A stretch of DNA of 64,000 bases from Verrucomicrobiales bacterium (GCA_016793885.1 JAEUHE010000178.1:62001-126000), one strand, 5' to 3'; positions 26,212-34,015 are shown, counted from the stretch's first letter. Notes: generated by a model not told the origin, from the letters alone. Translations and numbers: made by a program.

Positions 26212-27587
26212 CGAACTCCTCCCTCGCTGGTTGCCATGGGAAGCACCAGCCGAAAGATGGCCCCGCGTTCCGGGCCCGGCTGATACTCCAAAGCCCCGCC
26301 GTGCTTCTCGACGAGACGGGCAGCGATGCTCAAACCCAGGCCAGTCCCATTGGCCTTGGTGGTGTAAAACGGGTCGAATAAGCGGTGCTGCACCTCCTGC
26401 GAGACTCCCTTTCCATCGTCCTCCACCTCCACCACAGCCCTGGTCTCCACCGCCCCTCGATGGGGCTTCTGCGTGCGAGTTCGCAAGGTGATGGTTCCTT
26501 CGCGGCCGATGCTTTCCGCGGCATTTTGCACCAGGTTGATCAGCACTTGTCTCAGTTGATTGGGATCAGCTTGGATCTCGGGCTCCACGAGGAACTCCTT
26601 CTTGAGTTCGATCCGGGCCTGGGTCAGCGCCGGTTTGAAAAGCCCTTCCAGATCCCGCAGGAGCTGGGCCAGGTTGACGCGCACACGCTTCGGCTCGGAG
26701 GGACGTGCGAAGGCGAGAAAATCCGACACGATCTTCTCCAGCCTCGAAATCTCCTCGGTGATAAACTCGTTGTCTTCAAACGCCTCGGACTTTCGATCAA
26801 GCAAGGATTGTTGGGTAAACAGACGGGCCTTGATCGACGTCAGTGGATTCCGTATTTCATGAGCCACCCCGGCGGCCAAGACTCCCAACGAACTCAGTTT
26901 CTCCTGTCGCTCGATCACTCGCTGACTCTCCCGGAGTCGCAGCTGCAACGGGACGATCACCCCGCGATAGACCACGTACGCCAGCACGGCGCCCATCACG
27001 AGCAGCAGGACCGAGGAGAGAATCAGCTTCCCATAGAGCATGCTCATGCTGGCCCGGGTTTCCGCCATGAAATTGGATAGGGCCGCCTTTTCGGCCAAGT
27101 TCAACTGGCGTCCCAGCGCGAGGATCTCGCGCAGCAGGTTTTCCTGCTCGTCCCGCCAGGAGGGAGACAGCGAGGAGGAGGCCGATCCCAACCGAAGCAC
27201 TTGGCTGGCATGCGCCACGTAACGGGCGTAGACGGACTCCATACGTGCCAAGACCTCCTGCTGAGCCGGCGCCAAAGGAGGACGCCGCGAGCCTGCCAAC
27301 CAACGACCCAACGCCTCGGACTCCGCTTCGATGGCGTTCCTTCGCTCCGACGATCCGACTACTGAAAACCGGGCGAAGTTGGCGTCGAGCTCGCGCATTC
27401 TCGCCTCGAGCTGATCCGACAAGTGAAAGCCGTCCGAGCTCACCGTCTCGGTTCGCTGACGCAGATAGTTGACACAATACCAAATCTCCGACTCAGCCCA
27501 TACGATCACAGCAACCGCCAAAGCGGCACCGACGAGATAAGCCAGGGCGCGAAAGCGAGGATCGAACTTGCTGTTCGTGCCGATCAT
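26208..27587 (-). CDS. Membrane sensor histidine kinase
   Basis: A 459-residue kinase starting at the ATG 27585-27587, which overlaps the tspO stop. The first membrane helix is at about 14-31, followed by a periplasmic, mostly helical sensor region (about 35-195). The second helix is at about 200-222. The cytoplasmic part has the H box AAGVAHEIRNPLTSIKAR, the N box QVLINLVQNAAESI, G1 VEDDGKGV and G2 GTGLGLSIAARLVEKHGG, all intact, so it should be active. The NtrB-like kinase core fits its NtrC-type partner. The signal is unknown; coupling to TspO suggests a link to porphyrin, oxygen or redox state, which is inference. A longer frame to 27938 overlaps tspO and is rejected. Confidence 0.93.
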   Translation of the reverse strand: MIGTNSKFDPRFRALAYLVGAALAVAVIVWAESEIWYCVNYLRQRTETVSSDGFHLSDQLEARMRELDANFARFSVVGSSERRNAIEAESEALGRWLAGSRRPPLAPAQQEVLARMESVYARYVAHASQVLRLGSASSSLSPSWRDEQENLLREILALGRQLNLAEKAALSNFMAETRASMSMLYGKLILSSVLLLVMGAVLAYVVYRGVIVPLQLRLRESQRVIERQEKLSSLGVLAAGVAHEIRNPLTSIKARLFTQQSLLDRKSEAFEDNEFITEEISRLEKIVSDFLAFARPSEPKRVRVNLAQLLRDLEGLFKPALTQARIELKKEFLVEPEIQADPNQLRQVLINLVQNAAESIGREGTITLRTRTQKPHRGAVETRAVVEVEDDGKGVSQEVQHRLFDPFYTTKANGTGLGLSIAARLVEKHGGALEYQPGPERGAIFRLVLPMATSEGGVR

Positions 27588-28123
27588 GAAACGTTCAACC
27601 TCCAGAGCACTCCATTCAGGAGGGTAGCAAAGGAGACCCAGGCCAAATAGGGAAGCAAGAGCCAGTCGGCAGCAGGACTGATCTGCCGGAATAAGCGCCA
27701 CGTCCAGAGGATGCTGGCCCACAAGAACAGGATCTCGACCAGGGCGAGGCCGGGATTGCGCAATCCGAAAAACAGCCACGACCAGACGGCGTTCAAGCCG
27801 AGTTGGATCAAAAAGGCGGTCAAGGCACGCCAATTCGCCTGCCACCCCCCCTGCCGCCAAACCAGCCAGGCCGCCACCGACATCATGGAATAGAGGGCGG
27901 TCCAGACTGGGCCAAAAATCCAGTTGGGAGGATTCCACGACGGTTTACGCAGGCTCGCATACCAGTCGCCAGGACCGAATTGCGCACCGAAGGCCGCCGC
28001 AGCAAAGCACAGCACGAAGCACACGACGAGCCCGAGCCCGGCGACCAACCCCGTCATCAAGGGGCGACGGCCGGCTCCTCGGGTCGTTGCCGGCTCAAGC
28101 TCGGTCGCTGCGGTGTCGTTCAT
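27584..28123 (-). CDS. tspO: TspO/MBR family tryptophan-rich sensory protein
   Basis: A 179-residue five-helix membrane protein. TspO proteins bind porphyrins and in Rhodobacter modulate photopigment and oxygen-dependent gene expression. Family signatures are clear: WYASLRKPSWNPPNWIFGPVW in the first loop, then ALYSMMSVAAWLVW, LIQLGLNAVWSWLFFGL and YLAWVSFATLLNGVLWRLN. The ATG at 28121-28123 is preferred to a start at 28204. It has an N-terminal extension of about 25 residues before the first helix. It is the first gene of a tspO - kinase - regulator run linked by two 4-base overlaps, which makes a functional link to the two-component system very likely. Confidence 0.94.
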   Translation of the reverse strand: MNDTAATELEPATTRGAGRRPLMTGLVAGLGLVVCFVLCFAAAAFGAQFGPGDWYASLRKPSWNPPNWIFGPVWTALYSMMSVAAWLVWRQGGWQANWRALTAFLIQLGLNAVWSWLFFGLRNPGLALVEILFLWASILWTWRLFRQISPAADWLLLPYLAWVSFATLLNGVLWRLNVS

Positions 28124-28203
28124 GGATGGTAGGCGTCTACGTGTCGCCTGGTATTCACCAGACCTTAGCAGGCCCCAAGCCCAGAGCAACCCCCGAAGCC
28201 TCA

Positions 28204-28241
28204 TGACCAGTCAGTTACCACACCTGACCAACCATTGACCA
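28204..28241. promoter_or_regulatory. Candidate enhancer sites, three phased TGACCA motifs
   Basis: TGACCA begins at 28204, 28225 and 28236, i.e. about two and one helical turns apart on the same face of DNA. They lie about 100-137 bases upstream of the predicted sigma-54 transcription start at 28341, the usual distance for activator binding. Assignment to the neighbouring NtrC-type regulator is inference. Confidence 0.4.
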
Positions 28242-28313
28242 CCTCCTCCCCCGGCCCGGGGCGGAAGCTCACAACTGCGGGCGGATTTGAGGCTGTTCGG
28301 AAAGTCCAAGGCA

Positions 28314-28330
28314 TTGGCACGCCTTTCGCT
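28314..28330 (+). promoter_or_regulatory. Candidate sigma-54 (-24/-12) promoter
   Basis: TTGGCACG at 28314-28321 matches the -24 consensus fully. TCGCT at 28326-28330 matches the -12 element in four of five positions. GG (28316-28317) and GC (28328-28329) are exactly ten bases apart. The predicted start of RNA is near 28341, 36 bases before the receiver gene. A sigma-54 activator is encoded in the divergent operon. Confidence 0.65.
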
Positions 28331-28376
28331 ATAGGGTTCAGGAATGGAATGGAACGAGAGTAACCGCTAGCAAAAC

Positions 28377-28928
28377 ATGGCCATCGAACCCGAAACTCAA
28401 ACCCCACGTGCCTGCGGTTCGCTGTCTTCTGCACGGCCCGAGCCCGAGGCGGGGTCAACGGCTAAGAAGCGGATCCTTCTGGCTGACGATTCGCCGCAGA
28501 TCCGCGTCTCCTTGAGCAAGCTCCTGCGGAACGCGGGCTATCAGGTGAGCCCGGTTGCCAACGGCAATGAGGTGCTGGAACGAACCCTGGAGGAAGACTT
28601 CGATCTACTCATTATGGATTTAAACATGCCGGGATTGGACGGGTGGCAAACCTTGGAACAACTGTCGAAGCTGGGTTCGACCCTCCCGGTGCTGATCATC
28701 ACCGCTCAACCCGGACAGCGAGAATGGGCGGAGGCCGAGGGGGCCTTGGTTTCCATGGAGAAACCGCTCGACCTCCACGTGCTGTTGGAAACTATGGCTC
28801 AGATGATGGCCCGCCCTCGGTCCGGCCCGAACCGACCCTCACTTGACCCCTCGGCTCTCCGGTTCCAAAACCAGGATACGCCAGTATTTACCTTCTCTGA
28901 ACCCCAACGCCGATGGGCTCGCGGGTGA
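28377..28928 (+). CDS. Single-domain response regulator receiver protein
   Basis: A 183-residue protein with one CheY-like receiver domain at about 31-145: acidic pair DD (37-38), phospho-acceptor Asp81 in LLIMDLNMPGLDGW, Thr109 and Lys129 in MEKPLD. Low-complexity tails precede and follow it, and no output domain is visible. It probably acts by protein contact or as a phosphate sink. It is preceded by a sigma-54 promoter candidate, so the NtrC-type regulator encoded divergently may switch it on. The VTC-domain gene follows by 111 bases on the same strand. Confidence 0.88.
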   Translation: MAIEPETQTPRACGSLSSARPEPEAGSTAKKRILLADDSPQIRVSLSKLLRNAGYQVSPVANGNEVLERTLEEDFDLLIMDLNMPGLDGWQTLEQLSKLGSTLPVLIITAQPGQREWAEAEGALVSMEKPLDLHVLLETMAQMMARPRSGPNRPSLDPSALRFQNQDTPVFTFSEPQRRWARG

Positions 28929-29039
28929 GGAACACGATCAACTTTATCCACTTGTGACTGCCGATCAAAAGCCCCCACGCCCCCTTCCAGAGCAGCGCTT
29001 GAGCGCAGCCCAGCTCGGGAAAACCCCAGGATTCGCGCC

Positions 29040-29846
29040 ATGAGCCGAGACCGCATGCAACGGCAACGCTTCGAGCTCAAATACATGCTCGATGAAGCTC
29101 AGGCGATTGCTATCCGAAGTTTTTTGAGAACCTACATGGAGCTGGATGAAAACGGCATCGGCCAGCCGAACTTCAGCTACCCAGTCCACAGCCTTTACCT
29201 GGATTCGGCGAACCTGGCGACCTTCTGGTCGACCATCAATGGGGATCGAAACCGCTACAAGCTGCGGCTGCGATTCTACAACGACAAGCCGGAGTCGCCC
29301 GTCTTCATGGAGATCAAGCGGCGGGTAAACAACTGCATTTTGAAGCAGCGTGGGGGTGTGCGAAAAGAAGCCGTTCCTTTGCTTCTCCAAGGGCATCTTC
29401 CTCAGCCTGAGCATCTGCTGAGTCGAGACCCCCGATCCTTGGTCGCCATCCAAAATTTCGTGCACTTGACCCAAAAGCTGCAGGCTCGCCCCTGCGCTCA
29501 CGTCGCCTACCTGCGCGAGGCCTATGTCGACCTGCAGACCGACAACGTGCGGGTTACCATGGACCGGAGCGTGCGAACGGAAGCCCGAACCGAGCCTTTT
29601 TTCTCCACCGAGATGAACCATCCCTCGCTTCCGTTCGGGGATCGGGTGATTTTGGAGCTCAAGTTCACCGACCGATTCCCTGGCTGGTGTCGCGAGCTCG
29701 TCGAGAGGTTCGACCTAATGCAATGCGGCGCCGCCAAGTACTGTGAAGGGCTGGCCGGCCTTCCCGAGTTCGGGGTCAGCCACGCTGGGGACTTTCGCGA
29801 GCAACCCCGCACCCGCAGCGCCCTGCCCTCGTTGCTCCCTTGTTAA
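29040..29846 (+). CDS. VTC-domain polyphosphate polymerase-like protein
   Basis: A 268-residue protein with the tunnel-shaped VTC domain that makes polyphosphate from ATP in yeast Vtc4 and in bacterial homologues. Conserved basic and acidic tunnel residues lie in RQRFELKYMLDE, VHSLYLDSANL, RNRYKLRLRFYND, VFMEIKRRVNNCI, VTMDRSVR and VILELKFTDRFPGW. There is no membrane segment. Bacterial VTC genes often neighbour CotH or DUF4956 genes; none is adjacent here, though a CotH-domain protein is encoded 10 kb away. Polymerase activity is inferred from the family. Confidence 0.87.
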   Translation: MSRDRMQRQRFELKYMLDEAQAIAIRSFLRTYMELDENGIGQPNFSYPVHSLYLDSANLATFWSTINGDRNRYKLRLRFYNDKPESPVFMEIKRRVNNCILKQRGGVRKEAVPLLLQGHLPQPEHLLSRDPRSLVAIQNFVHLTQKLQARPCAHVAYLREAYVDLQTDNVRVTMDRSVRTEARTEPFFSTEMNHPSLPFGDRVILELKFTDRFPGWCRELVERFDLMQCGAAKYCEGLAGLPEFGVSHAGDFREQPRTRSALPSLLPC

Positions 29847-29954
29847 AAAGGTTGAGGGTTTAACCGGAGGATGTCGTAGTAGGGGCAGGATGCGCGGCAG
29901 GTTGAGGTGTCGACCAGGCACCCGGGAGGCAACGGTCTCCACGGCATCCGACCT

Positions 29955-30302
29955 ATGAACGTTGACGAACTGAAGCCAGATGACCCGGAACTGCGCCGGC
30001 TGCTGGGGGCTTGGACGCCCCAAGGTTGGCTCCCCCGTGACTTCCGCTCCAAGGTTTGGCATCGCATCCGGGAGTCGGAACAGAGGTTACCGCTGGGGTT
30101 GCTCCTGCAACGAAGCCTGATCGCTTGGCTGCGGTCCTCTCTGGTCACCCCAGCTCGCGCCGCTGGATGTGCGCTGTTGTTCCTGATCGCCGGCGGCACC
30201 GCCGGCTGGGTCCAGGCACGGCAGGAAACCGACCGAATCTCCAAGGAGCTAGAGACCCGATACGTCCACTCCGTGGCTCCCTTGCCGGGCCACTTTCAGT
30301 GA
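29955..30302 (+). CDS. Single-pass membrane protein, anti-sigma (CnrY-like) candidate
   Basis: A 115-residue protein with a cytoplasmic N-terminal part (about 1-65) rich in charged residues, one membrane helix (about 70-87, CALLFLIAGGTAGWV) and a short periplasmic tail. By position it precedes a periplasmic sensor gene by 3 bases and an ECF sigma gene further on, the order of cnrY-cnrX-cnrH. This suggests it holds the sigma factor at the membrane. There is no sequence evidence beyond topology and context. The ATG at 29955 is chosen over an upstream start at 29907. Confidence 0.6.
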   Translation: MNVDELKPDDPELRRLLGAWTPQGWLPRDFRSKVWHRIRESEQRLPLGLLLQRSLIAWLRSSLVTPARAAGCALLFLIAGGTAGWVQARQETDRISKELETRYVHSVAPLPGHFQ

Positions 30303-30305
30303 TCC

Positions 30306-30812
30306 ATGCGCCGCTCCCTGATAACCATCGCCTGTGGATTGCTGGGCGCAGTCCTCGCCTACTACAGCTTTTACCAAACTGGCACTGCTCGGCCTCGGTC
30401 GATGTTGCGCAGTGAGCATCCAGAGCTCGCCTGGCTCAAGGCTGAATTCAAGCTTCCCGACGCGGAATTTGCCCGAGTCGCCGAACTGCACGCCGGCTAC
30501 CTGCCCCGCTGCAGCGAGCGATGCCGCCAGATCGAGCAGCTCAATGAATCACTCGCTCAGCAGTTGAACGGCTCACAGGAGTTCACCCCCGAGATGGCGC
30601 GCCTGCTCCAGGAACGGAGCCAACTCTTCAGCCTCTGCCAAACCGAGATGCTCAAGCACTTTTTTGAAGTCAGCCGAACGATGCCCCCCGCACAGGGCAA
30701 ACGCTACCTCGAATGGGTGAGCACCCACACCCACCTCCGTCAACCGCCCATGAGCCATGAGGGCATGCGGACAAACGAGGTGCACCCCGCCAACCAAGGA
30801 GTCCATCCCTGA
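30306..30812 (+). CDS. Periplasmic heavy-metal sensor-like protein (CnrX/Spy-like)
   Basis: A 168-residue protein anchored by an N-terminal hydrophobic segment (about 4-22), followed by an all-helical periplasmic domain. The pattern HPELAWLKAEFKLPDAEFAR, then LHAGYLPRCSERCRQ, recalls the metal-sensor/CnrX and Spy/CpxP families, which read metal or envelope state through a four-helix hook. His and Cys residues that might bind metal include His39, His62, Cys69 and Cys73. It sits between the anti-sigma candidate and the ECF sigma gene. The metal, if any, cannot be named. Confidence 0.72.
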   Translation: MRRSLITIACGLLGAVLAYYSFYQTGTARPRSMLRSEHPELAWLKAEFKLPDAEFARVAELHAGYLPRCSERCRQIEQLNESLAQQLNGSQEFTPEMARLLQERSQLFSLCQTEMLKHFFEVSRTMPPAQGKRYLEWVSTHTHLRQPPMSHEGMRTNEVHPANQGVHP

Positions 30813-30819
30813 TCACTCC

Positions 30820-31410
30820 ATGACTTTTTCCAGCGGGGACGAGAACGCCCTGGACGTTTCTTGTTTGAGCAGCGGAGAGGACGAAGCCTTCGATGCCCTC
30901 ATGCAACGTCACGGAGACAAGCTCTACCGTTACGTGCTGCGCAGCCTTCAAAACGAGACCGAAGCGGTCGATCTCGTGCAGGAGACATTCGTCAAGGTTT
31001 ACGCAAACCGGTTGAAGTTTGACCCCTCCACCCGCTTCTCAACCTGGCTCTACACCATTGCTGCGAATCTGGTTCGAGACCGCTTCCGGTGGCGGCAAAG
31101 GCACCCGCAGGTGTCCTTGGATGCGCTCAACGATGTCACGCAGCAGAGCCATCGCGACTCTATTCCCTCCGAGGCTCCTTCGCCCAATGAAGCCTTGGTG
31201 CTCGCTGAACGGAGCGACGCTGTCCGCGCAGCCATTGCCTCGCTCGACGATGACCTGCGCCAACCGCTTCTACTCGCCGAATATGAAGGGTTTTCGCACG
31301 CGGAGATCGGGCAAATCCTAGGCTTCACACCCAAAGCCGTAGAAATGCGCATCTACCGAGCGCGCCAACAACTAAGAAGCCATCTCAAGGCCTGGCTAGA
31401 AAACTCCTAA
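30820..31410 (+). CDS. ECF-type RNA polymerase sigma factor
   Basis: A 196-residue sigma-70-family factor of the extracytoplasmic-function group. Region 2 runs from DEAFDALMQRHGDKLYRYV through AVDLVQETFVKVYANR and TWLYTIAANLVRDRFRW. Region 4 is EGFSHAEIGQILGFTPKAVE, then RIYRARQQLRSHL. The ATG at 30820 is preferred; a start at 30757 would overlap the sensor gene by 56 bases. Together with the two genes before it, it forms a cnrYXH-like set. The next gene (DUF3570) starts 91 bases on, so the set probably controls its own transcription and the flavinylation genes downstream. Confidence 0.92.
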   Translation: MTFSSGDENALDVSCLSSGEDEAFDALMQRHGDKLYRYVLRSLQNETEAVDLVQETFVKVYANRLKFDPSTRFSTWLYTIAANLVRDRFRWRQRHPQVSLDALNDVTQQSHRDSIPSEAPSPNEALVLAERSDAVRAAIASLDDDLRQPLLLAEYEGFSHAEIGQILGFTPKAVEMRIYRARQQLRSHLKAWLENS

Positions 31411-31501
31411 TCCATTGATCATCAGCTCATTGAGCTGAGCACAAGAACAGCAAATCAACTCGAGGGATTCATGCTGCGGCGGCGTATTACTGAGACTCAA
31501 G

Positions 31502-32734
31502 ATGTTGCTGTCCGAGTTCCAGTTTAAGCGACCAATCCCGGCGGGCCTGCCAGCCGGGACGCGGCCCGGTCGATCGCTCGAGAAACTGGGAACCTCACTC
31601 CTGATCGCTGGGCTGCTCTACGTGGCCCGACCAACGCGGGTCTCCGGGGCGGATCATCTGGATCTGAAACACGAACTCTACCGCGAGGACCACGGACGGG
31701 TGGAGGTGTCCACCAGCACGTTCCTGATCGAAAAATCGCTGCACCCCTCGCTCGTGGCCAAAGGTCAGATGGTGTATGACAGTATCTCCGGCGCCACACC
31801 CACCGGAGGGCCTCCCCCGACGGGCAGCGACCGCGTCCCTTTGGCCTCAATCCAGGATATCCGGCGAGCCGGCACCTTCGAACTCGCCAAACAGCTCGGA
31901 CGCCACACGCTGACTCCTCAAGTGGCCTACAGCACCGAGAACGACTACGAATCCTACGGCTTCTCCCTGGGGGAATCGTTCGAGTTCAACAGCAAGAACA
32001 CCGTCCTGACCCTCGGCGTCTCGCGCACGTTGGACCGGGTCCTCAACGCCAACACACCTTATGTCGGCGAGCAGCTCATCGAGCATAAGCATATCACCGA
32101 TGTGTTGTTGGGGATGAGCCAACTCCTCGGCCCCAAAACCATCTTCACCGCCAATGCCACAATCGGGACGTCCGATGGCTATTTGACGGATCCATACAAA
32201 GGAGTTCACTTTGAGGCAGCGGACCCGTTTTTCGGACCCGGCTATCTCTTCGGCGAGAGGCGCCCTCAGCATCGCACTCGTCAGGTGGGATACCTCAGCC
32301 TCCGACATTTTCTTACCAAAGCCGACGCGAGCGCGGAACTAACCTATCGGCTTCATCATGACTCCTTCGGAATCTGGGCGCATACGCTCAGCCTCACCTG
32401 GCACCAGAAGCTGGGGAAATATCTCTCGCTGCAGCCGGCGCTCCGTTATCACGACCAAACCGGGGCCGAGTTCTATTACGCCTCAGTTCCAAACGCGCTG
32501 GGATTCCCCTTGTTCCCGGGACCAAACTTGCCTAGGTTTTACTCTGCTGACTACCGGCTGTCCTCCCTGCACTCTTGGACCTATGGAATCAAGGCGACGA
32601 TCAAGGCGCACGAACATGCCTGGCTGGAAGTGGGCTATAAGCGTTACGTCATGCAAGGGGACGATCCCTCCACTGCTGCCAGCAACTACCCCCAAGCCAA
32701 TGTAGTCACCGCCGGCCTTCTAGTATGGTTTTGA
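31502..32734 (+). CDS. DUF3570 family outer-membrane barrel protein
   Basis: A 410-residue exported protein. A signal sequence lies around 28-48 (TSLLIAGLLYVARPTRVSGA), followed by a domain of amphipathic beta strands ending in a C-terminal aromatic pair (LLVWF), as in outer-membrane barrels. The N-terminal VYDSISGATPTGGPPP is the hallmark of DUF3570. Within it, D-S-I-S-G-A-T (93-99) is exactly the ApbE flavinylation motif. The gene overlaps apbE by 10 bases. DUF3570, ApbE and DUF4266 genes are known to occur together, but their function is not established. Confidence 0.85.
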   Translation: MLLSEFQFKRPIPAGLPAGTRPGRSLEKLGTSLLIAGLLYVARPTRVSGADHLDLKHELYREDHGRVEVSTSTFLIEKSLHPSLVAKGQMVYDSISGATPTGGPPPTGSDRVPLASIQDIRRAGTFELAKQLGRHTLTPQVAYSTENDYESYGFSLGESFEFNSKNTVLTLGVSRTLDRVLNANTPYVGEQLIEHKHITDVLLGMSQLLGPKTIFTANATIGTSDGYLTDPYKGVHFEAADPFFGPGYLFGERRPQHRTRQVGYLSLRHFLTKADASAELTYRLHHDSFGIWAHTLSLTWHQKLGKYLSLQPALRYHDQTGAEFYYASVPNALGFPLFPGPNLPRFYSADYRLSSLHSWTYGIKATIKAHEHAWLEVGYKRYVMQGDDPSTAASNYPQANVVTAGLLVWF

Positions 32735-33708
32735 ACGACAACTCCATTCACGACCGCATCCGCGCCTCCGCCCGGCTCACCGACCGAGGCGACTGCTGGC
32801 ATCTGACGTTTATGGCGATGGGCACTTCGTGCCGAGTCACCTTCCTCAAAACCTCGGCCGCCCAGGAATTTGAAGCTGCCTTGCTGCTATGGGTGGCGTC
32901 GTTTGAAGCCAGGTACTCCCGTTTTCTCCCGGAAAGCCTCGTCTCCGAGATCAACCGAAACGCAGGGTTGCAGTGGGTTTCCGTAGACCCGGAAACCGAG
33001 CAGTTGCTCGCCCTATGCGACGAAGCTCATTTTCTAACCCACGCAACCTTCGATCCCACTGCGCTTCCCCTCATCCAGCTCTGGAACTGGAAACGGACGC
33101 CGGCAGTTGTTCCCAGCGACGAGGCCATCCAGAATGCCAGACAGCTGGTTGGCTGGCGCAGAGTGAGGCGGGCGGCAGGGAAGGTCTTCCTGCCCGAAAA
33201 AGGCATGTGCCTGGACCTGGGCGGGATTGGAAAAGAGTATGCCGTGGATCAGGTGACTGGACTGGCAGTCCGACTCGGTATCCCCGGACTCCTGGTGGAC
33301 TTTGGACAAGATATCTGTACGTTCGGAACCGCTCCCCAAGGGCGGGGCTTCTGGCATATCGGCCTCCAGGATCCCAAGCAGCCGGATCGGTGCTGGACGG
33401 GCCTCGGCATCCGAGATCGCGCAGTGGCAACTTCCGGCGATTACTTCCAGAGATTTGAACACAATGGCCGCCGTTACGGCCACATACTCGATGTCCGCAC
33501 GGGTTACCCGGTGTCCAACGGGTGCCGTGCGGTCACCGTGATCGCCCCCCGCTGCACCATCGCGGGAATCCTGGCCACCTCCATCTTCGTTCTGGGCGCC
33601 CAGGAGGGACTCAAGATGCTCAACGCTCTCCCCGAGACGGAAGGGTGCATCGTGACGGACAACCACCAGATCCAAAGCCGTAAATTCCATGAATTCCTGG
33701 TTTCCTAA
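32725..33708 (+). CDS. apbE: FAD:protein FMN transferase ApbE (second copy)
   Basis: A 327-residue ApbE-family protein distinct from the copy at 20640. Motifs: FMAMGTSCRVTFL, FEARYSRFLPESLVSEIN, THATFDPTALPLIQLW, CLDLGGIGKEYAVD (Glu in place of the usual Gly), LVDFGQDICTFG, RAVATSGDYF, YGHILDVRTGYPV and a magnesium-site region near IAGILATSIFVLG. No signal peptide is visible. It overlaps the DUF3570 gene by 10 bases and the DUF4266 gene by 20, so all three are translated together. Its protein targets are probably encoded nearby. Confidence 0.92.
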   Translation: MVLNDNSIHDRIRASARLTDRGDCWHLTFMAMGTSCRVTFLKTSAAQEFEAALLLWVASFEARYSRFLPESLVSEINRNAGLQWVSVDPETEQLLALCDEAHFLTHATFDPTALPLIQLWNWKRTPAVVPSDEAIQNARQLVGWRRVRRAAGKVFLPEKGMCLDLGGIGKEYAVDQVTGLAVRLGIPGLLVDFGQDICTFGTAPQGRGFWHIGLQDPKQPDRCWTGLGIRDRAVATSGDYFQRFEHNGRRYGHILDVRTGYPVSNGCRAVTVIAPRCTIAGILATSIFVLGAQEGLKMLNALPETEGCIVTDNHQIQSRKFHEFLVS

Positions 33709-33952
33709 ACTCCCAGCCCAGGGCTGGGCGAGGATCAAACGCACCGCCTCGAAGGTCGGCCTAGCATCGTTGCTTCTGCTCCTCCCGGGCTGCGCCAAGG
33801 TCCAGCCTTGGCAGCGAGGTGCGCTGATCGATTACTCCATGCGACCCGATCGCGACCAGGTCGAAGCCAGCCTGTCCGAGCACATGTGGTTCTCTCGAGA
33901 GGCAGCCTCGGGAGGCAGAGCCGTCGGCGGCGGCGGATGCGGTTGCAATTAA
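33689..33952 (+). CDS. DUF4266 small lipoprotein
   Basis: An 87-residue protein with a lipobox LLPGC (lipidated Cys35) after a basic N-terminus and hydrophobic stretch. The mature part has WQRGALIDYSMRPDRD and HMWFSREAASGG, then ends GGGGCGCN, the typical DUF4266 signature. The terminal Cys-Gly-Cys could bind metal or form a disulfide. It overlaps apbE by 20 bases. Location should be the periplasmic side of a membrane. Function is unknown; its constant company with ApbE and DUF3570 points to the same redox pathway. Confidence 0.88.
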   Translation: MNSWFPKLPAQGWARIKRTASKVGLASLLLLLPGCAKVQPWQRGALIDYSMRPDRDQVEASLSEHMWFSREAASGGRAVGGGGCGCN

Positions 33953-34015
33953 GCTTAGTCCCTCCGAACCAACCTGATTCAATTTCGTACCCAGTAGTAA
34001 CTCCAAACGTATACC

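Larger units (their letters stand above)
28124..28376. other. Divergent regulatory region between tspO and the receiver gene
   Basis: No gene is seen. It contains three TGACCA motifs at 28204, 28225 and 28236, spaced by 21 and 11 bases (helical phase), and the sigma-54 promoter candidate at 28314-28330. A promoter for tspO on the minus strand is expected but not recognised. Confidence 0.6.
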
